From NCBI GenBank assembly GCA_036936605.1, contig JAUPFV010000005.1, positions 76,644,885-76,708,884 of the forward strand: a DNA stretch of 64,000 nucleotides, read 5' to 3'. Under the pieces are notes generated by a model, which saw nothing but the letters and a program-made list of their open reading frames with translations, ran no database searches and was not told where the DNA came from. Positions 12,068 to 24,889 of this stretch are shown in pieces (position 1 is the first letter of the stretch; each line of letters begins with the position of its first letter). Made by a program: the position numbers and the translations under genes. This DNA is from Limnanthes douglasii subsp. nivea (taxonomy: Eukaryota; Streptophyta; Magnoliopsida; Brassicales; Limnanthaceae).

Positions 12068-13730
12068 ATTACTATCCATTTTTAGGACACATAGTCCATC
12101 AACTAAAAATGGTTCGGTTTTACACCTTTTGACTCTCCATAGTGCCCTATACTTATTTAGTTGAAATATTAATCTGGACATTTAAACGACTAAAATTATA
12201 AAAAATTACTGACATAAAAACAAATAACGAATACGTATATAAACTAACTATCCTATCTACCATAGTTGACTGATTATTGTTTAAACGGAAATACGGAAAT
12301 ACTCCGAGATATGGTTGTGAGTTCGGAAACATAGAAGGTCTAATCATTGAATAAGAGACTATGTCTTTCTTAGTTTTGGACCTCCGAAATCTTTTATTAG
12401 CGTTCCCAGAACCATCAGCCTAAACCCCACCGGAAGTTTTAACTGGAAGGAGATGAAGTAAATGCTGTTCCGTCGGGAAGGGGCTATGGGAGGGACAGAA
12501 TTTGGGGAGTAGATGGAGTAAATGCCTTTGGAACTAAGGATGATAATTTTTTCTTATTTCGTGCGGATTTGATCCAATCCGATCCAATGGGATAGGTTAT
12601 GAGTTTTAAAATTTTCCCAATGGTTGGTTTTTGGTTTAAAATTTTCCCAATGGTTGGTTTTTGGTTTAAAATTTACTATCTGCCAGATTTGGGATGAATT
12701 ATGAGTTCAAAAAATTTCTAACATGTACCCAATCTGAACCCATTGAATAATACAATGGTAAATTAATATTATATAAAATAATAAATTATTTAATAGTATT
12801 TAGCAAACTTTAATATAAAATGATGTAATACAAATAATGATTTGTTAATACATACAATATATTTTGAAAAATATTATTATATGTTTAAACACTAAATTTG
12901 ATTTTTTAATTTTGTTTTACTTTGTAAAACTAATAATTTTTTTTCTCTGCATAACTGATAGCGATCAGTATCAGCCTAATATTATTAATTAAATTAATTA
13001 AATTTAAAAAAAATAGTAACATAAACCAAAATTATATATTAATCATTAATAACATAACAAAAATAAAAAATATTTGCTAATTCATATTGAATACATTATA
13101 TTTGATTTCAGTATCTAATAATAATATTATTAATTAAATTTTAAATTTTTTTATTAATATATACCAAAACTATATATTAATAATTGATATATTACAAAAT
13201 TCTTGATAACCATAGATACCATATATTTTGAAAATATTATTTCTATATTTAAATATTGAATTTGATGTTTTTTTTAAATGTTTTCTTTTTTCTACTATTA
13301 GTATCAAATTCAAATTCAAGACGGTCTAATAGTATTATTAATTAAATTAAAAAAGTATTTACTAACATTTACTAAAACCATATATCAATTATTAATAGAT
13401 AACCAAATATATACTAATTAATATTAGATAGTAAATACAGTATATTTTAAAAAATAGCATTTTGTATTTAAATATTAAAATTTGATTTTTAAATTTTTTT
13501 AAACACTTTTTTTCTCAGCAAAACAAATATCAAATTCAAATTCAAGATATTATTAATAATTTAATTAAAAAAAAATTCAGATAATATGGCTTAAATTATA
13601 ATTTTAAAACCTAATTTACAGGAGAAAAAAGAAAAAAAGAATCTATATGCTTAGGATTCTAGAGTCAGTAAGAGGAGATATGAGTTAACTATTTTCTTTT
13701 GCACCCTAAATGCTTTTGTCATCTATCTAG
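12068..13730. repeat. AT-rich DNA with degenerate tandem repeats
   Basis: No genes. At 12603-12673 a 30-bp unit (core TTTTCCCAATGGTTGG) is repeated about 2.3 times. From about 12740 to 13590, related blocks (near 12860, 13090, 13220 and 13440) share the order 'TATATTTTGAAAA', 'AAATTTGATTTTT', 'ATTATTAATTAAATT'. The last two are about 220 bp apart, so this looks like an old AT-rich satellite. Confidence 0.55.
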
Positions 13731-13942
13731 TATTGCCGACATTCTTTCACCATTTTAATGAATACGCGCAGATGGATTGCTGAATTCGACGGATTCGAGT
13801 GTGAGAAACAAATATTACTATTCGACGGGTATCTGGTATTATCGACATTCTATCATCATTTCAATGGATACTTGCGGATGTATATTCGGACCCGACAAGT
13901 TGAGATGTGTGGAAAACAAATATTGTTATCCAACAATTACAA
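13731..13942. repeat. 106-bp tandem duplication
   Basis: 13731-13836 and 13837-13942 are diverged direct copies. Both share GACATTCT..CATTT.AATG near the start and GAAAACAAATATT-type sequence further in. The small plus-strand ORF spanning them is a by-product. Confidence 0.7.
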
Positions 13943-14015
13943 TATAGACTAAGGTATAAGTTTGAAAAAATATTGACGGTTTAGTTATACCAACAACCAC
14001 CCATCATATCATTAC

Positions 14016-14784
14016 TAGGGCTGTTATCGGTCCGGTTCGGTCCGGGTTTTGCCGGAACCGGACCGGACCGCTAAGCTTATCGGTTCGGACCGGACCGAAC
14101 CGTTAAACTTTCGGTTTTTTTTTTTGGAACCGGACCGAACCGCTAAGCTTTCGGTTCGGTTCGGTCCGGTCCGGTTCGGTCCGGTTCGGTTCGGTTCCGG
14201 TTTCGGTTCGGTCCGAGTTCGGTTCGGTTCGGTTTCGGTCCGGTCCCGTTTTGGTCCGATTTCGGTTCGGTCCGGTTTCGGTTCGGTTCGTTATCGGTCC
14301 GGTTTCGGTCCGGTTCGGTCCACTTAAAAAAAATTAAATTTAATTAAAATTTAATTTTTAATTTTTTATATTGAAGTAAATAATATAAAAATTAAAGTTT
14401 ATAAATTAATCTTTTGAAAATCAGTAATTAACTATTAATTTGGTACTATAATTTATAAAAGAATAAATAATAATAATAAATAATCGGTTCTAACGGTTTT
14501 ATTGGTCCGATTTTTTATAGGTTCTACCGGTTTATCGGTTCTATCGGTACGATTCCGTATCGGTTCTATCGGTTTATCGATTTTCTCGGTTCGATTCCAT
14601 ATCGGTCCTATCGGTTTATCGGTTCGGTTCCTAACCGGTTTTTTGTTTCGGTTCCTTATCGGTTTTCGGTTTTTAGAATGGAACCGCGAACCGAACCGTT
14701 AAGGTTCGGTCCGGTTCTCGGTCCGGTCCTTATCGGTTCGGTCCCGGTCCGGTTCTCGGTTCCGGAGAACCGTCGACAGCTCTA
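14016..14784. mobile_element. hAT-type non-autonomous element, 769 bp, next to the kinase gene
   Basis: Ends TAGGGCTGTTATCGG and (reverse complement) TAGAGCTGTCGACGG, flanked by an exact 8-bp duplication ATCATTAC at 14008-14015 and 14785-14792. Both outer parts are arrays of GGTTCGGTCCGG-like words, with an AT-rich centre (14325-14480). The element ends 103 bp before the receptor-kinase ATG, so it lies in what should be the promoter. Its arginine/glycine/serine-rich ORFs are low-complexity artefacts. Confidence 0.9.
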
Positions 14785-14887
14785 ATCATTACCATCCCAA
14801 GTTGGAATAAAAGTTTTTATAGAGAGAAAATGGAAGGCCTTTCTCTATCTATTTATTTGTCTCTATGCCCAATTCTCTCTAAAAAAC

Positions 14888-15590
14888 ATGTCTTTTCTTT
14901 TTCTATTCTCTCTCTTCACTATCACCTCTAGTCTCTGCTCAGTTTTAGCACTCAACCAAGACCACATCACCTGCCGCAACCCCTCCTCTTGCGCGGACAA
15001 ACCCGACTTATATTATCCATTTTGGGGATTCAACCGACCCGGATATTGCGGCCCACCCGGTTTCGAGCTTAGCTGCACTGGAGACGTACCGGAAATCACG
15101 GTAACTTACCGTGTTCTCGACATCAACTTTGGAACACTGACTCTCACTCTCTCAAGAAAAGACTACACCGAAACACTCTGTTCCAATCCTCCAGGGTACA
15201 GAAATTCCACTTTTTATTCCAAACAGTTTAAATTAGCCTCGAACGTTCGGAACATAACGATCTATTACGATTGTTCTAATTCGATTTAGAATCGAACGTT
15301 AGGACATTTCAGTTGCGTAAACCTCGACCATATGAGTTATTTTGGAATGAATTCGCTGTACCGTGAATTGGGCTTTTGTCATCATGCTGTAATAACTCCA
15401 ATATCTGAATCGAAATTACAATCTGTCAAGAGAAACCCGAGCTCGGGGAATCTGGTGGGAGCTATCAGGAATGGTTTCGGTTTGGAATGGTCTGCGAATA
15501 GGTCGTTGTGTGATAAGTGTAGACAAACGGATGGTGTTTGTGGGTACGACGAACAGTCGAGGTCTTTTGCTTGTCGCTGTCCAAATGAGA
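14888..15590 (+). pseudogene. LRK10-like receptor kinase, exon 1 (extracellular region)
   Basis: Begins with a signal peptide (residues 1-21, MSFLFLFSLFTITSSLCSVLA is hydrophobic). A GUB_WAK_bind cysteine pattern follows (CRNPSSC..PFWGFN..CGPPGFELSC). After residue 133 an in-frame TAG (15287-15289) breaks the frame, which then stays open (LGHFSCVNLDH onward) to a WAK-associated C-terminal pattern (CDKCRQTDGVCGY then ACRCPN). This exon structure is standard for the LRK10L/rust-resistance-kinase family, whose exon 1 encodes the ectodomain. The donor is GAGA|GTATCT at 15590/15591, phase 1. Kinase and membrane parts are in exon 2 at 48375, 32.8 kb away. The family acts at the plasma membrane; ligands are mostly unknown. 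The nonsense codon makes it a pseudogene unless it is read through. Confidence 0.85.
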
Positions 15591-16600
15591 GTATCTAATT
15601 TTTTTAGAAAAAACTATTCAAAAATACCTTCTCAAGTATCTAACTATTATCTAATATCCAAAAAGTAGATATTTTTCATTGGTATCCAAATAATAATAGT
15701 GGACAAAAATAGTTCTCGTATTATATAAACCCTAAATTAGATGGTAAGTGAATTTAGGATACAATTAAACCATTATTTTCCCAAAACCATAAGAATAGGA
15801 AAAGTCTCTTAGTCGATAGTTTTTAAAAACTTTATAAGAATTTTGTTGCCCTTTTCTACAAAAGCTTTTCGGCAAGCGATATCACGGCACCGTTGAGGCT
15901 ACCTACAACCGTTCTGCTTCTCATAGAAAATACTCTCCACTGTAATCGGTTCGAAGGTCTTCGGTTTCCGACAAGAAGTTTTTCAACCACTCTAACCGGT
16001 TCAAAGGTACTTGTTAAGTTAGTTAGAGCGCCTGTTTTTTTTACTTCGGTGATGTAATTCCGTTCGTAATGTCCGCGAATGTAGGTTTCGCTACTTGCAT
16101 GTCTGTAAGAAAAGTGATACGTACATAGGTGTAAGTATGTTAGAGTTTAACGTTGTATTCATAACTGAGACGTCGTATTTGAGTATTTGTTGTGTGGGTT
16201 TAGGTCTGCGCGTTTTGTGATTGTATTTTGAAGCTTTGGTTCACATTCTCTTTTCAATATTTGTTGTCTGGCTGTCCTTGTTAGGAATATGGATTGTCTG
16301 GGTTTTGAATTCTGGGACGTGCACGTGTTACTGTCATAGAAATCGCATCACCATGGATCTCGTATACTATAAATCGCGTCATTTGTTAGTCAGGTGAATG
16401 AAATTCGCTAGATTCTTTAAATCGTGTCGTGTGTAGCCTGCTCGTAAAGATATGAAAATCGTGTAGTGTTTATTTGGTTATATCTCGCATATTAAGTCAA
16501 CTATTGTTCCTATAAATCGCGTTTTGTTTAATAAATCATATTTCATTATTAACTTTTGATATCAGGTAAGTTATGTTTGTAAACATTGAAATTTGTATAT

Positions 16601-19600
16601 TTCAGGTCGTGTTTTGACGAAGGGAACTTCCTACCATTCTGGGTTGGTTAGCATATTGAACCTGTTACAAAATAACATAATCACGGCTAATCGTATTGAG
16701 GCTGCCAAACACAGTCCCTTTTATACTATTTTTAAATTTTCGTTCTAGCTACGCAATGAAGACCTGCCAAAGAAAAAATATAACAAGGTAATAAAGGAGA
16801 TCGTTAAGAAGTATTCTGTAAAGAATAAGCCGTTTAAAGTAGTATCGAGGCAGGTAAAACTAACTACTAATGATGGGATAGCCATATTTGGGATGCAGCA
16901 CGACTTAGAGCCAATGCCTATGGACAAATGAGGTGCATCGTCGGTCGATTTGGAGATAGGGCTAAAAATAATTCAAAACTGATGCAAAAATATTTTTTAG
17001 AGTTCTAGCGCTAGGAAAAGTGGACCGACGAATCAGAAATCTATTTCCAACGCGAAGGTCAAGGTGACACGAAGTCTTTGTGTGACAATTATTTTCTGTG
17101 GAGATTTACAGTAATAAAACGTTTCATCTATTTTTTTCAAAAAGCTATAGAGAAAGCAGTTAGTCACGGTGGGGAGGATGCCACAAGTGACGTTGCGTAG
17201 CTACTGAGATACTGTTCATATGCTCAAAGCTTTGCTATTCGGTATTTGGAGATATAATGGGTTGGACATTGGTCTACACGTAGAAGACTTGGTTAAAATT
17301 AACGACTATGATTGGTCTGGTGCAATTCTTGAGAAGTTTAGCAAATCGAAAAAAAAAATTGTATGAAAAAAGAAGCGCCTGACAGGGTTATCGGTTGCGT
17401 CATTGTTTTATTTGTAAGTATAAAATTCTACTGTGACCTCCTTGATTTGGATGTTGGTAAGTCAGACTCTCTATGTTGGTTGCAGCCCTTCATAATGGAG
17501 CACACGACGTTACGAGATGATTTAGTAAGGCCCAACATGATTCTCAGGTCTACAAATTGTGGGGGTTGGAGTGCAAAGAATCAACCATGAAGATGATTAA
17601 AAGGCTACGGAAGCTGTCTGACCATGAAGTAAAAATTATTTTTTGGTAGTAGTTAGTGAATGCATGGATCATGGTTTGATATATATACTATGTAAAAGCA
17701 GTGCTAGTGTGCGCACATCATATTTAGTAATAGGAAACAACTGACCAAAACATATATCACTTGATGTAGTAAACATAGCAATCGTGTTTTTACTAACTAG
17801 CGTTAGTATCGCCTACTGGTAAATCACACAATCGATTGTACTTATATCACGTGGTATGTTTAAATGAATACAAACCGTGCGATGTATTTTACGTTGCGAG
17901 ATGTGATATTATATGCACAGAAATCGCGTGATGCAGGTTATAGAGGGAGAAATAATGCTAAATGATGCAGAAAAGAGAGCCTTCAGGTCTGGGGATGTAG
18001 GGGGAAGCTCTGAAGGTTATAAGGGGTAGGCTTTAACGTAAGTAAAAAAACAAAACAAATCACTAACACAAAGAACAAGCAAAAGGCGAAGATGTAACAA
18101 TGAGGCTACACCTACAGAAGAAAAATCAAGCAGCCCACTACCCACACCGGATTACGGCGGCGCTGAAGATGACTACGAAGTACCATTACATCGGTGGTTG
18201 GAAAAGGAGAAAATGACAAAGAAAAAAAGGAAGGTAGAACAAAGCCGATCTTTTACACTATAGAGCACTTCAAAAATAAGATCCAGTCTTCGTACAAAGA
18301 AGACAACAGTCTACAAGGGGAGTGCTAGAAAGTTTATATTCAAGAGAGTAAAAAGTGGTAGAAAGAAAAGCAGTGGTAGCTATAGGTATTTGGTGGACCT
18401 TAAACGTCTTGAGATTACACTCGAACGGAAGAAGACACAGGTAATTATTGTTTAAGGTTCGTTTTTTTCTTTCAGAAAAGGAACTGGCTAATATTTATAA
18501 TATTTTATATATGTTATCTTTATGCGCAGATTATAAATCTGCAAAGACAGGTAGCAGCTCTGACTTCTTAACTTGAAGAAAAAATGAAAAGGATGAAGTT
18601 GTTAAAGACGCAGTTAATAAAGTTTGTGGACTGCCCTTCTGTTCTGTTGAAGAAGATCCGCCAGCAAAAGGGGTAGAGGAACCAAAAAAAGTAGATGAAG
18701 TTCCAACTCGTAGTCTATTTGTTTCAGCAGAAGATGGATTCAAAATGATAGAGGTTGAAGGCAATAGAGATGAGACAGAAGTAGGCACGACACGATTGGA
18801 TTCAGATGAAGCTGACGTAGAGGATTTTATAGCGATGGACACAACAGAGGAGATCGAGAAAGAAGCTGGAGATAAATAGAACAAAGGTTTTGAGAAGAAA
18901 GATGATGGAGCAAAGGATGTACCTAACGATGTTACTGTGAATCAAAGTGAGACGCAACAAACTGATTATGTTTTGTAAGTTTTAAGGGTCGATGATTCTA
19001 AGCTTGTTCTGGTGGGAAAGTGAGGGAGGTTGAGAAAGGGGTTGGGTTGAGTCTTGAAGCAACCACAGATGATGAAGCAAGTGGGAAAATGGTGGAGGTC
19101 GAGAAGGTGGTTGGGTTGATGGTTGAAGCAACTACACATGCGGCAGAAAGTGGCAAAACGGTGGAGGTTGAGACGGAGGTTGAGTTAAGGGTTGAAGCAA
19201 TCACACATAAGGAACAAAGTGGACATGATAAGAAAGAAGCACATGATCAAGTTGATGAATCAGTTGACCGAGTAGTAGTTGAGCAGCATGATAATATAAT
19301 TGAAGATTCTTTTAAGCACAACAACACTACGATAACAGTTCCGACTGAGAAAAATGTTGTAGATACATCACTTGATCCAGTTGTGGTGCAGCCTGATACA
19401 ACATGAGAGAATAAATTAATTAACCAGAATGAATCAATAGTCAACAAGGAAAAAGAAGACGGGACTAGTGGAGATGATGTAGTTGTTATTCCGGCCACAG
19501 AGAACTAGGAGCCTGAGAAGGAAAATAATAAGGATGTTGTAATATCGAATGTGGCTGAAGTAAAGGTAGTATGGGAAGACAATACCACATAAGTAACCAA

Positions 19601-21818
19601 GTTGGTCCAGGAAGGTCATGAAGATGTAAGTAAATCTTAAGATCTTTAAGATTCAACGTTATATAAGTATTTTTGTGATATGCTCTGTCTACCAAAATAG
19701 TCAATTTCTGTTAGGGTTTTTAACCAGGCATGTTGTTTTTGGATTACTTTGGATGGTGGTTTTATATTTTGGGATGTTTGTGTTATTATTTTAATCTTGC
19801 CATTTTAGTAGTAACAAATTGCGTCTTTTCTAATTTCATAAATCGCAATCTTACGTAGTAGTTACCAAAATATCTTTCTTAGTATGTAAAATCACATGAT
19901 CAAAATAATATATAAAAAAGTGTTGTATTATTATTATAGACCACGTAAATCGCGTAGTGTTATTTTCCTATAACATATAAATCGTGTTTTTGACTTGTAA
20001 GCCAAAATTCGCGAGATAAATAAACACTTAAACTCGTGTATTTGTTACAGCATACTCATAAATCGCATGATTATGATTTGACATTCAATATTTATTTTTT
20101 TACCGAAAAGGTACGTAGTGGATCAGATGAAGGGTTACATGTACCTGAAAAACAATCTATAAATCAACAAACAAAGACTGAATAGGTATCAGAAATCGAA
20201 GAAGACAAATCACTACTACAAGCCAAAATAAAGCTAGAAGGACTAACCCAGACCAGAAGAGTAGAATACGTACAACCAGCAGGTCCAGATGAAGCTGCAT
20301 GTTTGGATCTACCAAACCTTGATGATAATTTTGAACTTTGGACCCAATATTTTTTCGATGAAGTTGATAAGGCTCAGGCTATTCATAACAATGGAGGTAA
20401 AAATGTTGGTTCTAGCGGATCTAAAATTGGGTTACATGAGACATCTCTAATGGTAAGAGGATGATTGCTTTATTAAACATAAAACAAAAAACGTGATTTA
20501 GTTATTATGTAAGACCAAGTTATATATGTCACAGGTAGTAGCGGATGAATATCCAAATTGGAAATTATTATCTCAAACACAACGAGGAAAAGTTGGTTAT
20601 GAAGCTTGGGGACGTACAACAGCCACAATAAAGTTAATAGCTGTCACCGAATACCACAAGGCCCTTTTAATACAAAGAGTAGAATAACATGAAGATCCTG
20701 AAGTATGGTATTTACCTCAATCAGAGTTCTCATCCAGGCTCAGCATTAGTGTGAGTGAGATAATGGAACTACCATACGAAGGGAAACTAGACTACAAGAT
20801 AAACTAATGATTTTGAAATAATGGACAATTCATTTACAACTACTTTGTTAAATAGATCATGATTTGATATAAATCACAAACTCTCATTTCATAGATTCTT
20901 GATGCGTGGATATATAAGTTTCTTAAAGAATCGAATTGGCAAATACCTTTTAAAGGGTTAGATAACAAGTATAATTTTAAATTCAGTGCTATTCAAAACT
21001 TTCGGATTGCCACTATGAGTATAGTTGGTTCAAATAGTCCTCGTGATAGACACAATTATTCATTTATTAGGCCTACTTATTGCAGCAGGTTTGTCGCTTT
21101 TATTCCAGTATGCCTCATAAACGAGAATGGTCCAAACTACTAGACGTTGTTGATAATTGATATGGAAAATGGTGTTGCTAAAAAATACAACCCGTTGTTC
21201 CTTAAAAGTAAATTCACTCCCGATGAATGTCTGAAAACTGGAGAGGCATTGGTAAGTCGCTTGTTTTTTTTACCCTAAATCGCGAATCAATATTATGAAA
21301 ATCGCGCGATATTGTGGCATTGAAATATATTTGGAAATCACGATCTATAAGAGTACAGTAAATCGCGATTGTTATATATTAAATCGCGCGACGTAGTCAC
21401 ATAAGCATCAATGAATACATCGAGTGGTATATTTGTGCCTAAAATCGCGTAGCAAGACCATGTAATTCGTGCAAATAAGTATACTGATCTTTTTACTATT
21501 ACCTCATATAATGATAAGGCTATTGCACCGTTTTTTAACAAATTGCCTGACAAATTTTGTATCATGTAACTATCATATTGTATGAAGAAAAAATATATCC
21601 TGTGAGTGAGGAATTGATACAAAGTTAAAGCTGTAAGAGATATACTGCAGCAAAATGATAAATCACTTGACTGTGGCGTTTTTGTTTTCAAGTACGTTAA
21701 AGACATTATTCACAACGAGTTTGTAGCCAAGGAGTATAGCAAAGATATGTCGGCTCGAACACGAGCACAAATGTTTCATCATTTCTTAAATGATAAAAAC
21801 AGTAACCGTATGTGGTAG
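16601..21818 (+). pseudogene. Ulp1/C48 peptidase-like protein of MULE A (multi-exon, decayed)
   Basis: Homologous exon by exon to the minus-strand gene of MULE B. 16603-17110: N-terminal domain (IEAAKHSPFYT, then KPFKVVSRQVKLTTND.IAIFGMQH, then SARKSGPTNQKSISN), with several in-frame stops. About 17140-17590: second block (VEDLVKINDYDWSGAIL, then DRVIGCVIVLFV, then QPFIMEHTTL). 17940-18420: basic region. 18500-19620: acidic/Ser-Thr-rich spacer with a 23-residue repeat. 20540-20810: EDPEVWYLPQSEFSSRLSIS. 20891-21255 and 21640-21818: peptidase part with QQNDKSLDCGVFVFKY, keeping Gln and Cys. The catalytic His position of MULE B (NHWTLL) here reads NY followed by a stop. Dead copy. Confidence 0.75.
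19012..19218 (+). repeat. 69-bp coding tandem repeat, three copies
   Basis: Within the spacer of the Ulp1-like gene. Starts near 19012, 19081 and 19150, each encoding a 23-residue unit of the type GKMVEVEKVVGLMVEATTHA. The copies keep the frame, so the expansion arose while the gene was coding. MULE B has no counterpart. Confidence 0.75.
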
Positions 21819-23380
21819 TTTGCTTGATTTGTTAAAAAATATTGTTGGTATGTTTGTGTTTGGAAAGTAGGCTGATGTAATTCATTTTAGTTGTATTAAT
21901 GGATAGCTTTTTGTTGTTGTTACAGAGTACACTTAACAGACTCCATTTGTGCGCAATTACTAAAGTGTAGAACTGTTTGGTGATAATTCGACTTTATTGA
22001 TATTTTGTAAATGTAAATCGCATCATATATTTAAATTTTACACTAAAAATCGCGATTCCTATGATCTTTTCATATCTATCATGTCTATTTTGAAAAAATC
22101 GCGCGAAAGAAAAATGGATAGAATTTGTTATGTTCCTGCCTAAATATGTTTCATGAATAAAACTTGCCCGCTTAAATATTTGGCCTGAATTAAACTTGCA
22201 TGCCCAAATGTTGACCATCCAAAAAAAAAGCCAATTTTTGTCAGCTACTTCATATCCTTTATATGACCTTACATACTTGGACCTAGAATGTGAAGTATAA
22301 CCTTACATACAACTTATAAACATATAAACCTTTTTTAGTATGAATTGGGGTGTGGAAGAAGATCGATATTAGCTTCCATGCGGTCAAATACATCAGGAGA
22401 ACTAATACCGATGAAACGACTAACCCTATTTTTTGATAAGTTAGTGTATCAGATATACTTTGAATACAAACGGCTTGGATTGAGAGTTCCTCTTTCTCGA
22501 AGTCGGGAAGAAGTGGCAACCAGGTACAATCAACTAAAATCTGAACTATGTACAATCAACTAAACCATGAGGATTTGTGACTCAAGTCATATGTATATTT
22601 TCCCAATATTGTTCTATTGGTATTGGCTTATTATTGTTATGATAAGGTTTTTTGATGTAATGCTTCTTTCATATTTGGATTTTTAGGTTTGAAAATATGG
22701 TTAAAAACAGTATCTACACTCGCATGAACAGTTAGGTATAACTCGCGTCGTACAACAAGGCATGGGTACAGAAATCAGATATTTATAAAACATGAATAAA
22801 TCACGTAAACCATATATCAATGTACATGATATAACGCGAGATAGTAATAATCAATGAGGGAATCGCGTAAACGGTAAACGAAAGCAAATCACGTTCCACT
22901 TGTAAAGTAATTCGCATGATGACACAAATTGTTCCACTGGATTAGGGAATATCACACAGATCAATTTTTTTCAAAAGCATTTGCGTAATTGCGTGGCCAA
23001 CTATGTCTAGTAATTTGCTAAATCGCATTCATTTAAAAATCGCGAGATTGGCTAAATTGTATATATAAATCGCATTGGCAAAATCGCATGTTGAAAAGCT
23101 AAAAACACAGTTGTAAATCGTGTGATTTCTCTGTTTAATAAGTGTTATTGGTTATCGCGTCATGATATATTTAAATATATGGAAATCTTGCGCCTGTACA
23201 AAAAATCACGTAAATACAAAAGTATGTCTTGGATATCCCGTCGTAATTAATTTCCTGATTCGACAACGAGCCATCTTTTCACTAATTGGTAATGGGTTTA
23301 TAAGTTAATTTATTGCTTGATGCGACATGGGTAGATATATACTAATTACATAGACATTAATTGCAGCTTAGAGTAGTGAT
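21819..23380. other. MULE A noncoding spacer rich in AAATCGCG motifs
   Basis: Between the Ulp1-like and acidic-protein genes. Many copies and CpG-decayed variants of AAATCGCG occur, for example near 22048, 22097, 22861 and 23036, with dense clusters at 22730-23220. No coding frame is supported; ORFs near 22000-22560 are too short and unconserved. Confidence 0.6.
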
Positions 23381-23386
23381 AAATTT

Positions 23387-23399
23387 TATATATAAATAA
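23387..23399 (+). promoter_or_regulatory. TATA box of the MULE A acidic-protein gene
   Basis: TATATATAAATAA about 110 bp before the ATG at 23504. The acidic gene of MULE B has a TATA box at nearly the same distance, which supports both. Confidence 0.5.
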
Positions 23400-23503
23400 C
23401 GCTAGGACATGCAGAGGTAGTCAATGAGTTTTTACTATTAAACACGCAATATCTTCGAATTCAAAATTATATTTGTATTCCAAAAAATAGCTCTTCCAAA
23501 ATA

Positions 23504-23956
23504 ATGAACAGCTCCTCTTCTTACTCGTACGGTTACACATCTTCCGATGGTGGCTTCTCCGATGAGGGTAAAAAATACTCCGACTACAAGCACTCTAGTT
23601 CATCAGTGTACTCATCTGATGACTCGAAAAATTATTATTCATTCTCGGGTTCTTTTGAGGATGATTATGATTCAGAGGACTAGTTTCCAGAATATGATTA
23701 TGACGAGGACTTGTTTCCCAAACGAAAAAAAACAAATAAGAATATGAGGAAGAAGATAAGGAGGAAGAAGTCAAATGATGAGTTTGACGATGAAGATAAA
23801 TATTGGTCCCCAGATGATGAAGCCGGTGAGATAGAGATTGACGAAGATGAAGACGATGATGTAGATAGGGAGGACGATGACAAAGAAGACTCGTAGGAAG
23901 AGTCAGATGAGGAGTGTGATGATGAAAATGAGGAGAACTCTTCTGATAATTACTGA
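23504..23956 (+). pseudogene. Small acidic protein of MULE A
   Basis: One uninterrupted frame apart from two stops (TAG after SFEDDYDSED near 23681, and TAG at 23894-23896), ending TGA at 23954-23956. About 150 codons: a Ser/Tyr-rich N-terminus (MNSSSSYSYGYTSSDGGFSD), a short basic stretch (KRKKTNKNMRKKIRRKKS), then a long Asp/Glu tail. MULE B has a protein of similar length, Ser/Trp-rich start and acidic tail in the same place and orientation. No known domain is recognised. Acidic tails of this kind suggest binding to histones or basic proteins, but that is only inference. Confidence 0.6.
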
Positions 23957-24889
23957 GTATGTAGTTGTGCGTGTTTTGGTTTTTTAGAATTGGAAACGAA
24001 GAACCCTTAAATATGTAGTATTTTTTGGTTAGGGTTAACTATTTGGGCAGTAAAAGGTCTATATTTCAACGACCGTTTGTTTTAAAAAACGTTATGTTAT
24101 CCTTGTTTAACTAGTTGAACTTCCATTGTTCTTTGGTTTATTATTCGTAACAATCGCGTGAACATGGTAAAATCTCGTGAATGGAATGAAAGTCTATATT
24201 TTCTCAAAAGCACTTGCAAAAACACGTGGTTAAAAATCACGTGGTTAACAATCAAGTGGTTGTAAACCGCATGGTTGACTCAATTGTAGAATACATTATT
24301 CCATCGTGGTTGTTTAGGTGAATAAGTTTCTGTTCAAAATAAACTTGTTATTCGAAACATAGTACAATCAAATAAACATGGTACATTGAGAGACTAAAAT
24401 AGCTAAGAATCACACGAACTTATTCAATATAATTCGTGCGACTTAAAATAAGTAAGAAACACATGAGAGTTGCACTGCAATTGCGAGGTTTTATTATATA
24501 TTACTCGCGTGTTCTAATAAACAGCCTAGAATGTCATGATAGAATATCGCGGGTGTATGATTTACAAATACGAATGCATAAAAGATTAAGGAATATCACA
24601 CAAATCGAGTATATGAAATAAGCTAACGATCACATGTTATGTTAACCAAAATAAGTAACGAATCACGACTTCATGGAGACTAACAATCGCCATGTTTGAG
24701 ACAAATTATTTAAAGAAAAACAAAAGGTCAAAGAATCGTGTTAGTACAGACTGTATAAATCGCGAAATGTACATTTCAGATTCAAAAAATGAATCGCGTC
24801 TTCGAGACTGGATGTTGCCACTAAGTTGCAAATTGTAACATATCAGCAATCGCATGATACACCAGTTGTTTCTACATAACTCGTGAAGT

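Noticed and set aside
14049..14702. Plus-strand ORFs rich in Arg, Gly, Ser and Val
   Set aside because: They are translations of GGTTCGGTCCGG simple sequence within the hAT element.
15471..15668. Second ORF overlapping the end of kinase exon 1
   Set aside because: Out-of-frame shadow of the WAK-associated region.
21500..22600. Short ORFs in the MULE A spacer as genes
   Set aside because: No counterpart in MULE B, below 125 codons, and full of the AAATCGCG motif on the DNA level.
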